A stretch of 64,000 nucleotides of DNA from Guadua angustifolia. Lineage: Eukaryota; Streptophyta; Magnoliopsida; Poales; Poaceae. Each line of letters starts with the position of its first letter. Within the stretch, counting starts at the first letter, position 1. The translations under genes were made by a program, and so were the position numbers. Location: positions 69,134,525 through 69,198,524 of the forward strand of contig CM070500.1 in the NCBI GenBank assembly GCA_036346375.1, given 5' to 3'. Below are positions 9,852 to 19,256 of the stretch, one piece after another. A model generated the notes under the pieces. That model worked only from the letters and a program-made list of their open reading frames with translations. It was not told the DNA's origin and did no database searches.

Positions 9852-10849
9852 CGAGGAGCCACCGTGGGAAGATCATGCCTAGCCTTCTTTGAGCGAGCCG
9901 CATCAATGTCGACTTGGCTAGGCGAGGATTGCCACCTTGAGAGGATCCATCCTAAAGGTATACAAGGGTTGAAACAAGATTAGACTCTAATTATAACCTA
10001 GATGAACAATAAAGAGTTAAAATGAAGTCACATTCTTCGGATAGTCCGAAGTTATCTTCGGATAGTCAGAAGGTTTCTTCGGATAGTCCGAAGTTTTCAT
10101 TGGATAGTCAGAACCTCTTGGACATTCGAATGGAAACTTCGGACATTCGAGGTGACGATTCACAAACCCTAAATTATCAATCTAGATAATAATTCAACAA
10201 TACTAAGAGCTAATCATGGGGAGACTATCCTAGCAAGGTCTAGTGTAGTCTAGAGTCCAATGGTTGTCAACAAGAGTGCGAAAATAACCGGCATTCGAAG
10301 AGATTGAACCAACCTTTTAGAGATTGAAAAACGGTGAATCCAAAGACGGATTTGAGGCAACCAACAGATGGAGATGAATCCCTTGACCTTGAGGAAGATC
10401 TTGGCGCCCCCAAACTGCAAAAATTCCGGCCAAAACTCGAGATCCGAGAGGAGGGGCGGTTTGGAGGAGAGAGAAACTGAGATGGGAAGTAAAAGAAGGA
10501 AAAGAGGAAGAAGGGACTCGGGCAGGCTTAAAAAGCCCGAGACCCCACTTGGACGATCGAACTTAAGTTCGGATAGTCAGAATGGAATTCAGACGGAATT
10601 TGAACTATTTTCTCAGGATGGCATGAAACCAAAGGCAGGAATGACTCCAGAGCGAGAAATGGATGAGAGGACCTAATGAGTCAAGTCATCAAGTGATCAG
10701 CAATCCATGCAACAATTCAAACCATGATCACAGGATGATTGACAGGATCCGAAGATCAAAAACCAATAAACACACTAAGATAAGAGAAATAAAGAAAATA
10801 AGATTTTCCAAAGACTTTTTGCAATCACCAATCAAGTTGTGATCATATT
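9852..10849. other. Sirevirus spacer between RNase H and env-like ORF, with palindromes
   Basis: No gene is recognised. Six palindrome units of the LTR type (TTCGGATAGTCCGAA and damaged versions) lie at 10034-10155, and two more near 10552-10580. Their presence outside the LTRs is unusual. The stretch 10368-10676 is purine-rich and open in one frame but shows no domain. Confidence 0.6.
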
Positions 10850-12335
10850 TCAAGCCAAATTGCGAGAGTCTAGAATATTTAGCCCACTCCTCAACTCACA
10901 GAATCTCTTCTCATCAAGTGGCTTGGTAAATATATCGGCTAATTGGTCATTTGTGCTCACATGTTGAATATTGATATCGCCTTTAGTAGAGTGGTCTCTT
11001 AGGAAGTGATGGCGGATATCAATATGCTTTATACGGGAATGTTGGACGGGATTGTTGGCAATTTTTATGGCACTCTCATTGTCACACAAAAGTGGCACAT
11101 GGTTATAGGTTAGGCCATAATCATTTAGAGTTTGTCTCATCCAAAGCAATTGGGCACAACAACTCCGTGACTATATATTAAACCGGTGTGGATAGAGACT
11201 CTGAATTTTGCTTCTTAGAGGACCAAGAGACAAGGGATCTACCTAAGAATTGACATGTCCCCGAAGTACTTTTCCTATCCACTTTACATCCGGCATAATC
11301 CGCATCGGAATAGCCAACTAACTCAAATGATGAACCTTTTGGATACCAAAGCCCAAAATGAGGAGTGTGCACTAAATATCTCAAGATTCTCTTCTGACCA
11401 CCAAGTGATATTCTTTAGGAAGCGGCTTGAAATCTTGCACACATGCACACACTAAGCATAATATCGGGCCTAGATGCACAAAGATAAAGTAGAGAACCGA
11501 TCATCGAACGATATACCTTTTGGACGACCGGTTTACCTTCTTTGTCGAGGTCTAGATGCCCGTTGGCTTGCATTGGCGTCTTGATTAGCTTGGCGTTCTC
11601 CATCCCAAACTTCTTGAGCATGTCCTTGATGTACTTGGTTTGGCATAAGAAAGTTCCTTCCTTGAATTGTTTCACTTGAAATCCGAGGAAGAACTTCAAC
11701 TCGCCCATCATGGACATCTCGAATCTCTTAGTCATGATCCTGCTAAATTCCTTGCACAAATGTTCATTAGTAGATCCAAAGATAATGTCATCAACATAGA
11801 TTTGACACACAAATAAATCATCATCAATATGTTTAGTAAAGAGAGTGGGGTCGGCCTTTCCGACTACAAAGCCTTGATTGAGGAGAAAGTCGCGAAGACA
11901 CTCGAACCACGCTCTTGGTGCTTGCTTAAGTCCGTAGAGAGCCTTGTGTAGGAAGTAGACGTGGTCCGGATGGTTCGGGTCTTCGAAGCCGGGTGGTTGC
12001 TCAACGTAGACCATTTCGGAAAGTGGTCCATTCAAGAAGGCGCTTTTCACGTCCATTTGATACAACTTAAAATCATGGTGAGTAGCAAAGGCAAGTAATA
12101 TTCTAATAGATTCAAGCCTAGCTACGGGAGCATATGTTTCATCGAAATCCAAACCTTCGATTTGCGTGAAGCCTTGAGCAACTAACCGGGCTTTATTCCT
12201 CGTCACTATTCCATTCTCGTCTTGCTTGTTTCGAAAGACCCATTTGGTTCCAATCATATTTTGCTTAGGCCTTTCGACAAGCTTCCACACTTGGTTCCGT
12301 TTGAAGTTGTTTAACTCCTCTTGCATAGCCATCAC
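10850..12335 (-). pseudogene. Ty1-copia reverse transcriptase and RNase H
   Basis: RT frame 11415-12335 (306 residues): start region NQVWKLV, WVFRNKQDENG, LVAQGFTQIEGLDFDETYAP, first catalytic Asp in QMDVKSAFLNG (residue 95), YVDDIIFGS (180-188) with the two catalytic Asp, then FFLGFQVKQ. It breaks at MLSVCMCARFQA, where the frame is lost. RNase H continues at 11178-11384 (VGYSDADYAGC with the catalytic Asp, RKSTSGTCQFLG) and 10850-11149 (CDNESAIKIANNP, KHIDIRHHFLRDH, ADIFTKPL). Together they copy the RNA genome to DNA and degrade the RNA. Catalytic residues are retained; only frameshifts separate the parts. Confidence 0.93.
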
Positions 12336-12361
12336 CCAATCCGGATCTTGGAGTGCTTCTT

Positions 12362-14040
12362 CTACCTTAAGCGGTTCAAGAGAAGAAACAAAAGAGTAAA
12401 ATTCACAAAAATTTGCGACACGAGATCTAGTCGATATTCCCTTGTTAATGTCTCTAAGTATGTTGTCGACCGGGTGGTCTCGTTGTACACTTTGGTGGAC
12501 TCTCGGATGAGGTACGGTTGCGTTGGTTCTTTGGATTGGACCCTCATGTCTTGAGAGGCATTTGAGCCGTCTTGAGCTTGAATTGAGGAAGAGGGAGCAA
12601 CATCCGGAGCGTCCATCGTCGCGTCATGAACATCTTGAGTTGAAGTGCTTGGAATTTCGTCTTGCTCAAGCGGTCTTACTTCTCCAATTGCCAATTTCTT
12701 GATTGCTTCGCACGGGGGTTCTTCCCTATCAATCACAACACGATCAACTTGTTCTACTTGAGAACCGTTAGTTTCATCAAATGTCACATCACGCGAAATT
12801 TCAACCACACCGGTGGTGTTGTTGAAAACTTCGGTATCATAGGCATTTGATCCATATCAAGCAAGAAACCTTCATCTACTTTAGGAGCAAATTTAGGCGA
12901 CTTAGCTTTCTTGTTGAGAATGTAGCATTTACTCCCAAAGACTCGGAAGTAGGATACATTTGGCTTCTTGCGGTGAGGAGCTCGTCGCCGTCTTCTTCAA
13001 AATCTTGTGGAATCTGAGCGGTTGGTACTATGGCCTTGCGGTGTTGATGGCCTCCGCCCGAGAATATGTCGGAGACCTTGTACTCGTCAAGCATCGTCGC
13101 GCGCCATCTCAATGAGGTTCGATTCTTCATCTCGGCTACCCCATTTTGTTGAGGAGAATAGGGGCCGAGAACTCATGCTTGATGCCTTCTTCATCGAGAA
13201 ACTCCTCAACCCGGTGTTCTTGAATTCGGTGCGTTATCACTCGAATTCTCTTAATCTTCACCTCAAACTCGTTTTGAGCCCTTCTCATAATTTCTTCAAG
13301 CTTCCTTGAGCTTCGCTTTTATCATGCAAGAAAAATACCCAAGTAAAGCGAAAAATCATCAACAATAACTAAACCATACTTGTTTCCTCCAATGCTTATG
13401 TAGGCAATCGGTAGAATAGATCCATGTGAAGCATCTCCAATGGCCTCGAGGTGGTCATCACGTTCTTCATGCGGGATGAGTAGCTCCAACTTGCTTCCGG
13501 CTTGACATCGCTACACACCCTATCTTTCTCAAAGACAACATTAGTTAATCCAAGGATGTGATTGCCTTTAAGGAGTTTATGGAGGTTCCTCATACCAACA
13601 TGGGCAAGTCGGCGATGCTATAACCAACCCATGCTAGACTTAGCCATAAGACACGTTTCAAGGTTAACTCTATCCGTAGTGAAATCTACAAGATAGAGAT
13701 TCCCTTTCAAACGTCCCTTAACGGCTATAGACCAGTCATCCCTTTTAATGACATCCACACCCTTATCACTAAACACACAATTGTAGCCCGCTTCACACAA
13801 TTGAGCAACGGACAACAAGTTGTAGCTTAGTGATTCAACAAGCAAAACATTGTTCAAATGGAATTCATTTGTAATAAGAATTTTACCTAAACCTACTACT
13901 TCACCTTTTCCATTATCGCCAAAAACGATGCTTTCATTATTTGTTCCATTGGCGTCCAAATGAGCGAACTTGCCCTTTCTCCGGTCATATGATGTGTACA
14001 TCCGCTATCCAAGATCCAACTCGATCCACCGGAGGTGTAG
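12362..14040 (-). pseudogene. Ty1-copia protease and integrase with pol linker
   Basis: Protease at about 14030-13990 shows WILDSGCTHHMTGE with the catalytic DSG. The frame 13618-14001 carries the rest of protease and the pre-integrase (LNNVLLVESLSYNLLSVAQLC). 13396-13593 has the integrase N-terminus (MRNLHKLLKGNHILGL...CSD...) and RPLEMLHMDLF with the first catalytic Asp. The core between 12876 and 13390 is broken by many frameshifts but keeps pieces such as NKKAKSPKFAP-like text. 12362-12808 is a low-complexity acidic linker to RT. Protease cuts the polyprotein, integrase inserts the cDNA. Confidence 0.85.
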
Positions 14041-14056
14041 GCCTATAAAATGAAAT

Positions 14057-16232
14057 TTAGTTTTTGCTCTTTGGTACCCAACCATGCTTAGGTCCACATA
14101 CGTTAGTAACAAGTGATTTAGGGACCCAAATAGATCGCACATAAGAGTTGTCTTTGGGCTTACCCCAATGTGACAAGCAACTACGACCTAAGTTAGTTTT
14201 CTTGAGTACATAAGATGCAAAGAATGTAGAGTGAGTTTTGTACTTAGCGTTTTCCTTGCTCTTAACAAATTGGATGTGCTTGTTTAAAGGAGCAACCACA
14301 ATATTGCTCTTTTTCCTTTTGGTGGAGTGTATCAAGCCCATACTTCATAGTGTTACCTTGTAAACACCTAGGAACTCCTCTAGTCCCTTACTTGCCTTGT
14401 AGGACTTTTGAAGTCCATCTTCGAGCATCCCCTTGAGCTTCTCATTTTCATATGCTAATACTTGCAATGTCTCAATATTAGTGGCATAAGTATCAATATT
14501 AACGTTGTAGCATCTAGCGCATCCATTGCTCGTAGAAGGTAAAGAAGAATTGGAGCTAATGGTTGAGGTAATCGGAGGACTATTCTTGAGATCAACTAGC
14601 TTCAACTCAAGAGCCTTGCAAGCATCCTTTGACTTAGCAAGTTCCTCTTGAGTGAAGCGTGGGTGATCTCAAGACTAGTCACTTCGGTTTGGTCAATTTT
14701 AAGTTTTTAACCAATTCCTCATTCTTTCCTTTTTCAAAAGATAAGCTCTTCTCTAGCTCACGGTTTTTCTCCTTTTCGAGGATGAGCAAATCCTCTTGAG
14801 CCTCAAGAGTAGCTTCCTTTGGTTCTACGACTTCCTCCAATTTTTCAATATCTTTTAAGAGCAAATTTAATTTATGAATGTCAAAATTCTTCATAGACTT
14901 AAGCACGGTGTTAACATCATCATCATCACTATCACTATCGTGCTCATCTAGACATTCATTAGCAATGGAGGGATGGAGTCTTTTGATGATACCTTATGCC
15001 CTTTGCCATAAGGCACATAGGAGCGTTATCGTCGTCATCGCTCAAGTTGTCGAAGAGGCTCTTGACGTTGTTGAGTTGTAAACGCTGGCGATGGCGGCGG
15101 AGGCAATTCCTCCTTCCTCGTCGAATTTGACTTCGGAGTCGGTCGGAGTTAGAGTCGGTGTCGGAGTTCCTCCTTTCCAATGTAAACCTGACCTTTGCCC
15201 TTGTACTTCTTGCTCTTCTCCTTGTCCTTGCTCCGGTACTTGTCCTTCTTGTGTGACTTCTCATCTTTATTCTCCTTATCACGGACACTTTCGGTAATGA
15301 AATGGCGGTTTCACGCATTCATAGCATCTTCGGTGGAGTGTCTACCCTTTGACTTTCTTCAAAACTCTTAGGTGACCTCCTTATGCGAAGTTATTCTTTT
15401 GAAGAATTTGTTGAACCTTCTCACGAATAGGGCCATGTCTTCATTTGTCAATGGACCACATGACTCTTCATCTTCGCAGAGCTCTCTTACGCTTGGCGCT
15501 TTACCTTGCGGCCTTGAGGGCAATGCCTTTCTTTTGCCCGACTTGAGTTCTTCAACGACTTGGCTTCCTTTACCATCATCTCATCCATCATGGCCGGCCA
15601 ATGACATCATGAGGTGTCAAAGTGTCGAAGTTGGGCGGTCTCGGATCAATTGAACAAGGTTGCGGTTGGTAGGAGTGATCACGCAGATATTATCTTCTAC
15701 GGCCTTGTCCGTAAGATCGGTACATCCAAGGCCCTTGGCTTGATTCACATGCACCATCAAGCGGTCAAACATTTTATTGTAGGACTCTCCTTCCTCCAAT
15801 GTGAACAAAGCTTAACTCACCAATAATGAGCTCTATCTTTGATTCGCGGACACTTGAAATTCCTTCATGGTGACCATAAGCCTATCCCAAATGGCCTTTG
15901 CTTCCTCGAGTCCGTCGACTCGGTTGAACTCGGAATCACTCAAGGCGTTGAACAAAGCATTGTTGCTAAATCATTGAAGTGTTGATCTTTATCTTCTCAC
16001 GGGAGTAAGGTTGTGGGATCAGCGGGCTTGAAACTGTTTGCACAATCTTCCAAATAGAAGGGTGAAGCGATCTCAAGTGCATCTTCATCTTATGTTTCCA
16101 TGCCGCATAGTGAGTGTCATCGAAATGAGGCGCTCGGCCAGGAGAACATAGAGACATAAGATGAGGAGCTTGAACACCAAGAGAGGAATAATCAAATGGA
16201 ATAGCAACCCCAATCTGGGAGCCGTGCCCTTG
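14057..16232 (-). pseudogene. Sirevirus gag with coiled-coil tail
   Basis: The N-terminus near 16232 reads QGHGSQIGVAIPFDYSSLG and HFDDTHYAAWKHKMKMHL, the conserved Sirevirus gag opening. It is followed by EGESYNKMFDRLMVHVNQAKGL (15617-15808), a basic Lys/Arg-rich part (about 15100-15300), NLSDDDDNAPMCLMAKG, a Glu/Lys heptad-rich coiled coil (14679-14906), CARCYNVNIDTYATNIETLQ, and a C-terminal part ending GPKHGWVPKSKN (14057). Several frameshifts are present. Gag would assemble the particle; Sirevirus gags are long, which fits about 2.2 kb here. The first Met is lost by a frame problem next to the primer site. Confidence 0.88.
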
Positions 16233-16310
16233 TCTTGGTCATGGGCTTTGGTATTCTTCGATATCCAACATCTTAGGTTCTCCAGCGGTTAAGCCAAATT
16301 ACGGAGATTT

Positions 16311-16322
16311 GGCTCGATACCA
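16311..16322 (-). promoter_or_regulatory. Primer-binding site (tRNA-Met type)
   Basis: The minus strand reads TGGTATCGAGCC two bases inside the 5' LTR. The usual copia site TGGTATCAGAGC has one extra base, so this copy carries a one-base deletion. Confidence 0.85.
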
Positions 16323-16324
16323 AT

Positions 16325-17860
16325 TGAAAGGACGAGATGTAGCCTAGAGGGGGTGAATAGGCGTTTACAAATTTTAAATCGCGGTGGAAATTTAAACTTG
16401 GATACTCAAAATTAACTTGAATTTGTCAGAGTGGTTGGATAGTCGAACCTAATTTGGATATTCGAAGCGGTTCGAACACAAGAACCTAGAAAATAGATCT
16501 AGCAAATCTAGAGTATGAATCTAGGTTCAAATGATGTATTTTGACTAAGATTACTTGCGGAAGAAAATCCCACCAATATCTACTCTAACAACCTATTAAA
16601 CCCTTGAATCCCCAAAGATTTAACTAAGCACAATGTGAGTAAGTGAGAGACTCAATAACCAAGGAGACAAACCGAATTTTTCCGAAGTTCGGATCCTTGA
16701 GGATCCTCGTCTCAGTTGGTGGCCACAAAGCGGGGTCTCTTTCAACCCTTGTCCTCTAGGTGTTGCACCAAGCTCTCACCGTTAACTCTTTGAATCCTTC
16801 CCTTGCGGAGGTGGATTCAACCTTCACAAACTTCGTGGCGTCCCACACGAAGATTGGGGGCTCACGGTGACTCCTAGCCGTCTAGGAGTCCTCAACCTCA
16901 AGAGTAAAGAATCTACTTAAGAAATCCGCTTGAGGATGAACCACGTGCTCAAGATGAATCACAAACACTAGATCTTTCAATCTCTCAACTTAATCTCCCT
17001 CGAAAGATTCAAGAATCACAAGATTTGAGGGAGGAGAACACTAGAGCTTTGAGAGAGAGTGAAAAGAGCTGTTGGATGAATTGAATGCACTCATTTTTTG
17101 GTAGGTGGGAGTTGGGGAGGTATTTAAAGCCTCCCAAAACTAGCCGTTTTTCACTTCAGCCTGAGACTGTTCGGACAGTCCGAACCCTTGTTCGGATAGT
17201 CGAACCATTTGAAATCGAGACTCACGGACACACGTTCGGATAGTCCGAGCGACCCTTGGATAGTCGAACCAAATAAAATTAGGGCACAGAAGCATTGTTG
17301 GACGGTCCGACGACACTTGGATAGTCCGAACCAAAAGACTTAGCCCTAACCGAGGGGGTCCACTCGGATACTCCGAACCTATATTCGGACATTCCGAACC
17401 AAAATGACTTCGACCAACAGAGAGGGTTAGCTCGGATACTCCGAACCAAGTTTCGGACATTCCGAACCAAATTTTGCCAGAGCAACCGAGGGGGCCATTT
17501 CGGACATTCCGAAGGTTTGTCCGGATACTCCAAACCATTTTGAACTTTTTGCCCCCAAAACTTTACACATTGTCCCATATTTAGACTAGGATTCATCCTT
17601 GAGCACATTGGATCATTCTAAAACTATTTCTTGCCAAATCCCTCTTAATAGTACGGCAATCCTTAAACTCAAATAAAATTTAAAAAGCATATACGACCGT
17701 TGAGTTTAACAAGCGCCTTTTCTTCTCGAATTTGAGGACCTCTTTCCTTAGCGACTTTCCCATGGCGTATTCATCATTCACAATACTCATAAAGCTCATT
17801 AGTCACTTAATCTTGTTGTCATTAATCACCAAAATCACTAAGGGCCTAGATGCACTTTCG
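16325..17860 (-). repeat. Sirevirus 5' LTR
   Basis: 1,536 bp, pair of 6380-7891. TATA-like TTTAAATA lies at 17121-17128 (minus). About a dozen near-perfect TTCGGA-N3-TCCGAA palindromes occur between about 17160 and 17530, better preserved than in the other copy. Confidence 0.93.
17121..17128 (-). promoter_or_regulatory. Probable TATA box of the 5' LTR
   Basis: TTTAAATA (minus strand) inside the conserved GGAGG...CCTCC context; it would drive the genomic RNA of the element. Confidence 0.6.
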
Positions 17861-17865
17861 GTCTC
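17861..17865. repeat. Target-site duplication, right copy (GTCTC)
   Basis: Matches 6375-6379 exactly. The reading of the accessory gene continues directly from here into 6374 when the element is skipped. Confidence 0.9.
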
Positions 17866-18452
17866 TGAGCGTCCACCCCACCCGCTGACCCTCTGCAAAA
17901 GCGAAGTTGGCGTCTGTGCATGCTCAACTAGACCCCGAAACTCTCATGCGTAACAAAGAAGCTCATTGAAGAACCGTCCGAACCTCCTATTAACTCCAAA
18001 TTCGGCTTGCGGAAGCAGGACATTGATATCGAGAAAGCGAAGGGTCTTTACCCTCAGGGATGAGAGGTTCGAAGGTCTCTAAGTCTTATCTCTGGGTCGG
18101 GATGTGGCACATGGTACTCCTCGTCCTCTTCCTTTTCATCGCCATGATCTCCTCGATGCGGAACTATGTTGGGGCGAGCACGTGCACAGGAAGATGTCGA
18201 ACCACCACGAGTGCGCGCTGCTAGAGCGACAAGGAGGTGCCGCACCACCCTCTGTGAATTGAGTGCCCCCTCTCGGCCCCTCTGCTGCTGACTCTGTGTG
18301 TCTCTAATCTGCAATTGGCGGCCACGCCCGCATGCATGAGCCAAGTTAGCATCTGCGGCCATCTCGGCTCTCTCTGCGCATACAGTAACTTGGACTTCTT
18401 AGCCTTCTCATTTCGCACAACAACTTCTTTTCCCTTCCTTTTTCACCGCCAT
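17866..18452 (-). pseudogene. CACTA accessory gene, 5' half
   Basis: The probable start ATG is at 18452 (MAVKKEGKRS). The frame shifts to NEKAKKSKLLYAQREPRWP, then a Gln/Arg-rich part and an acidic GDEKEEDEEYHVPHPDP segment. The last part before the Sirevirus reads KTLRFLDINVLLPQAEFGV, RRFGRFFNELLCYA and LLQRVSGWGGRSET. It continues in frame at 6374 after removal of the element and one GTCTC. It lies about 800 bp downstream of the TNP2 pseudogene on the same strand. No named domain is recognised; at least two frameshifts and one stop are present. Confidence 0.6.
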
Positions 18453-18779
18453 CGCAAGTTGCACGGTTGAAGGTCAAGAACTTGCATCGTATTCATATGC
18501 ATTTGAATGGAGTCAAAAGAAACCAGAGGATGTGGATCTCACGCTTACAAAGTGAAGGAGAGTGGATTACTTGACCAAACGAACTCGGTTGTCGGCGGCG
18601 ACAAAAGCGGGTGGCCTGGCTGGCGTGTGGCGGCGCCGGGCGTGGAGGATTGGATGCGGCGTCGCAAGGCACGGAAAAGAACTGCGGCGCAAGGCGGCGT
18701 GGAGAGAGGAGTAGTTAGGTGCGGTCGATATCTGAGGTCCTGGCGGTCCTCTGAATGTCTGGCGTGTTTTGGATAAGGT
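18453..18779. other. GC-rich spacer, no gene recognised
   Basis: Upstream region of the accessory gene, GC-rich from about 18590 to 18770. It probably contains that gene's promoter, but no clear TATA box was seen. Confidence 0.4.
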
Positions 18780-19180
18780 TAAGATCATCATTCGGATGAT
18801 CCGTTATCGGAAACATCACTGACCGGATCGATGCCTCTGTTCGACTTCGGTGGCGGGATGGTCCGACCTCTTGAGGAAAAAAGAATCGGATCATCTTGTC
18901 TAGCGGTGTGCGGCACTAGCGAGTCACCATAACGATGAGGCGGACAATCACGAAGACCGGACGATCCGTATAGGAAAAGATAAAGGCGCTCTCGAATCTC
19001 GGACGACGGAGGCCTCGAAGCTAAGATTCACATACCGGACGTTCCGTTAAGTCGAGAAACAACAGTACCGGATTATTGTCCGGACGAATAGTGCTTGGCT
19101 TCCTTCGACCTTTGTTGGCTTCAATTTACAGGATGATCCGGACTAATAGCGAATTACCTACCGTACCATCCTGCACTTTC
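18780..19180. repeat. CACTA-type repeat words between the two element genes
   Basis: At least seven CCGGATSATCCG-like words in both orientations, for example CGGATGATCCG (18794), ACCGGACGATCCG (18957), ACCGGACGTTCCG (19036) and GGATGATCCGG (19130). The same family flanks both genes, which argues that they belong to one element or to nested relatives. Confidence 0.65.
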
Positions 19181-19256
19181 ACGCAACAGTTTTACTCAAA
19201 TCCAATAAAAAATATAAGTTCTATTACATATTAAGTTTTTACACAACGTGTCCCTA

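Larger units (their letters stand above)
6380..17860 (-). mobile_element. Sirevirus-type Ty1-copia retrotransposon, minus strand, 11.5 kb
   Basis: Two LTRs of about 1.5 kb in direct orientation flank, in minus-strand order, a tRNA-Met-type primer site, gag, protease, integrase, RT, RNase H, an env-like frame, and four polypurine tracts before the 3' LTR. This order, the gag with a long coiled-coil tail, the RT motif YVDDIIFGS and multiple polypurine tracts are features of the Sirevirus (SIRE/Maximus) lineage. The target duplication GTCTC is perfect. LTR ends are T(A/G)AAAGG... on the left and ...CTTTC(A/G) on the right, each with one G/A change from TG...CA. All genes contain frameshifts. LTR identity looks around 90 percent by eye with many 1-3 base indels, so the element is old or the sequence has errors. 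Confidence 0.93.
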
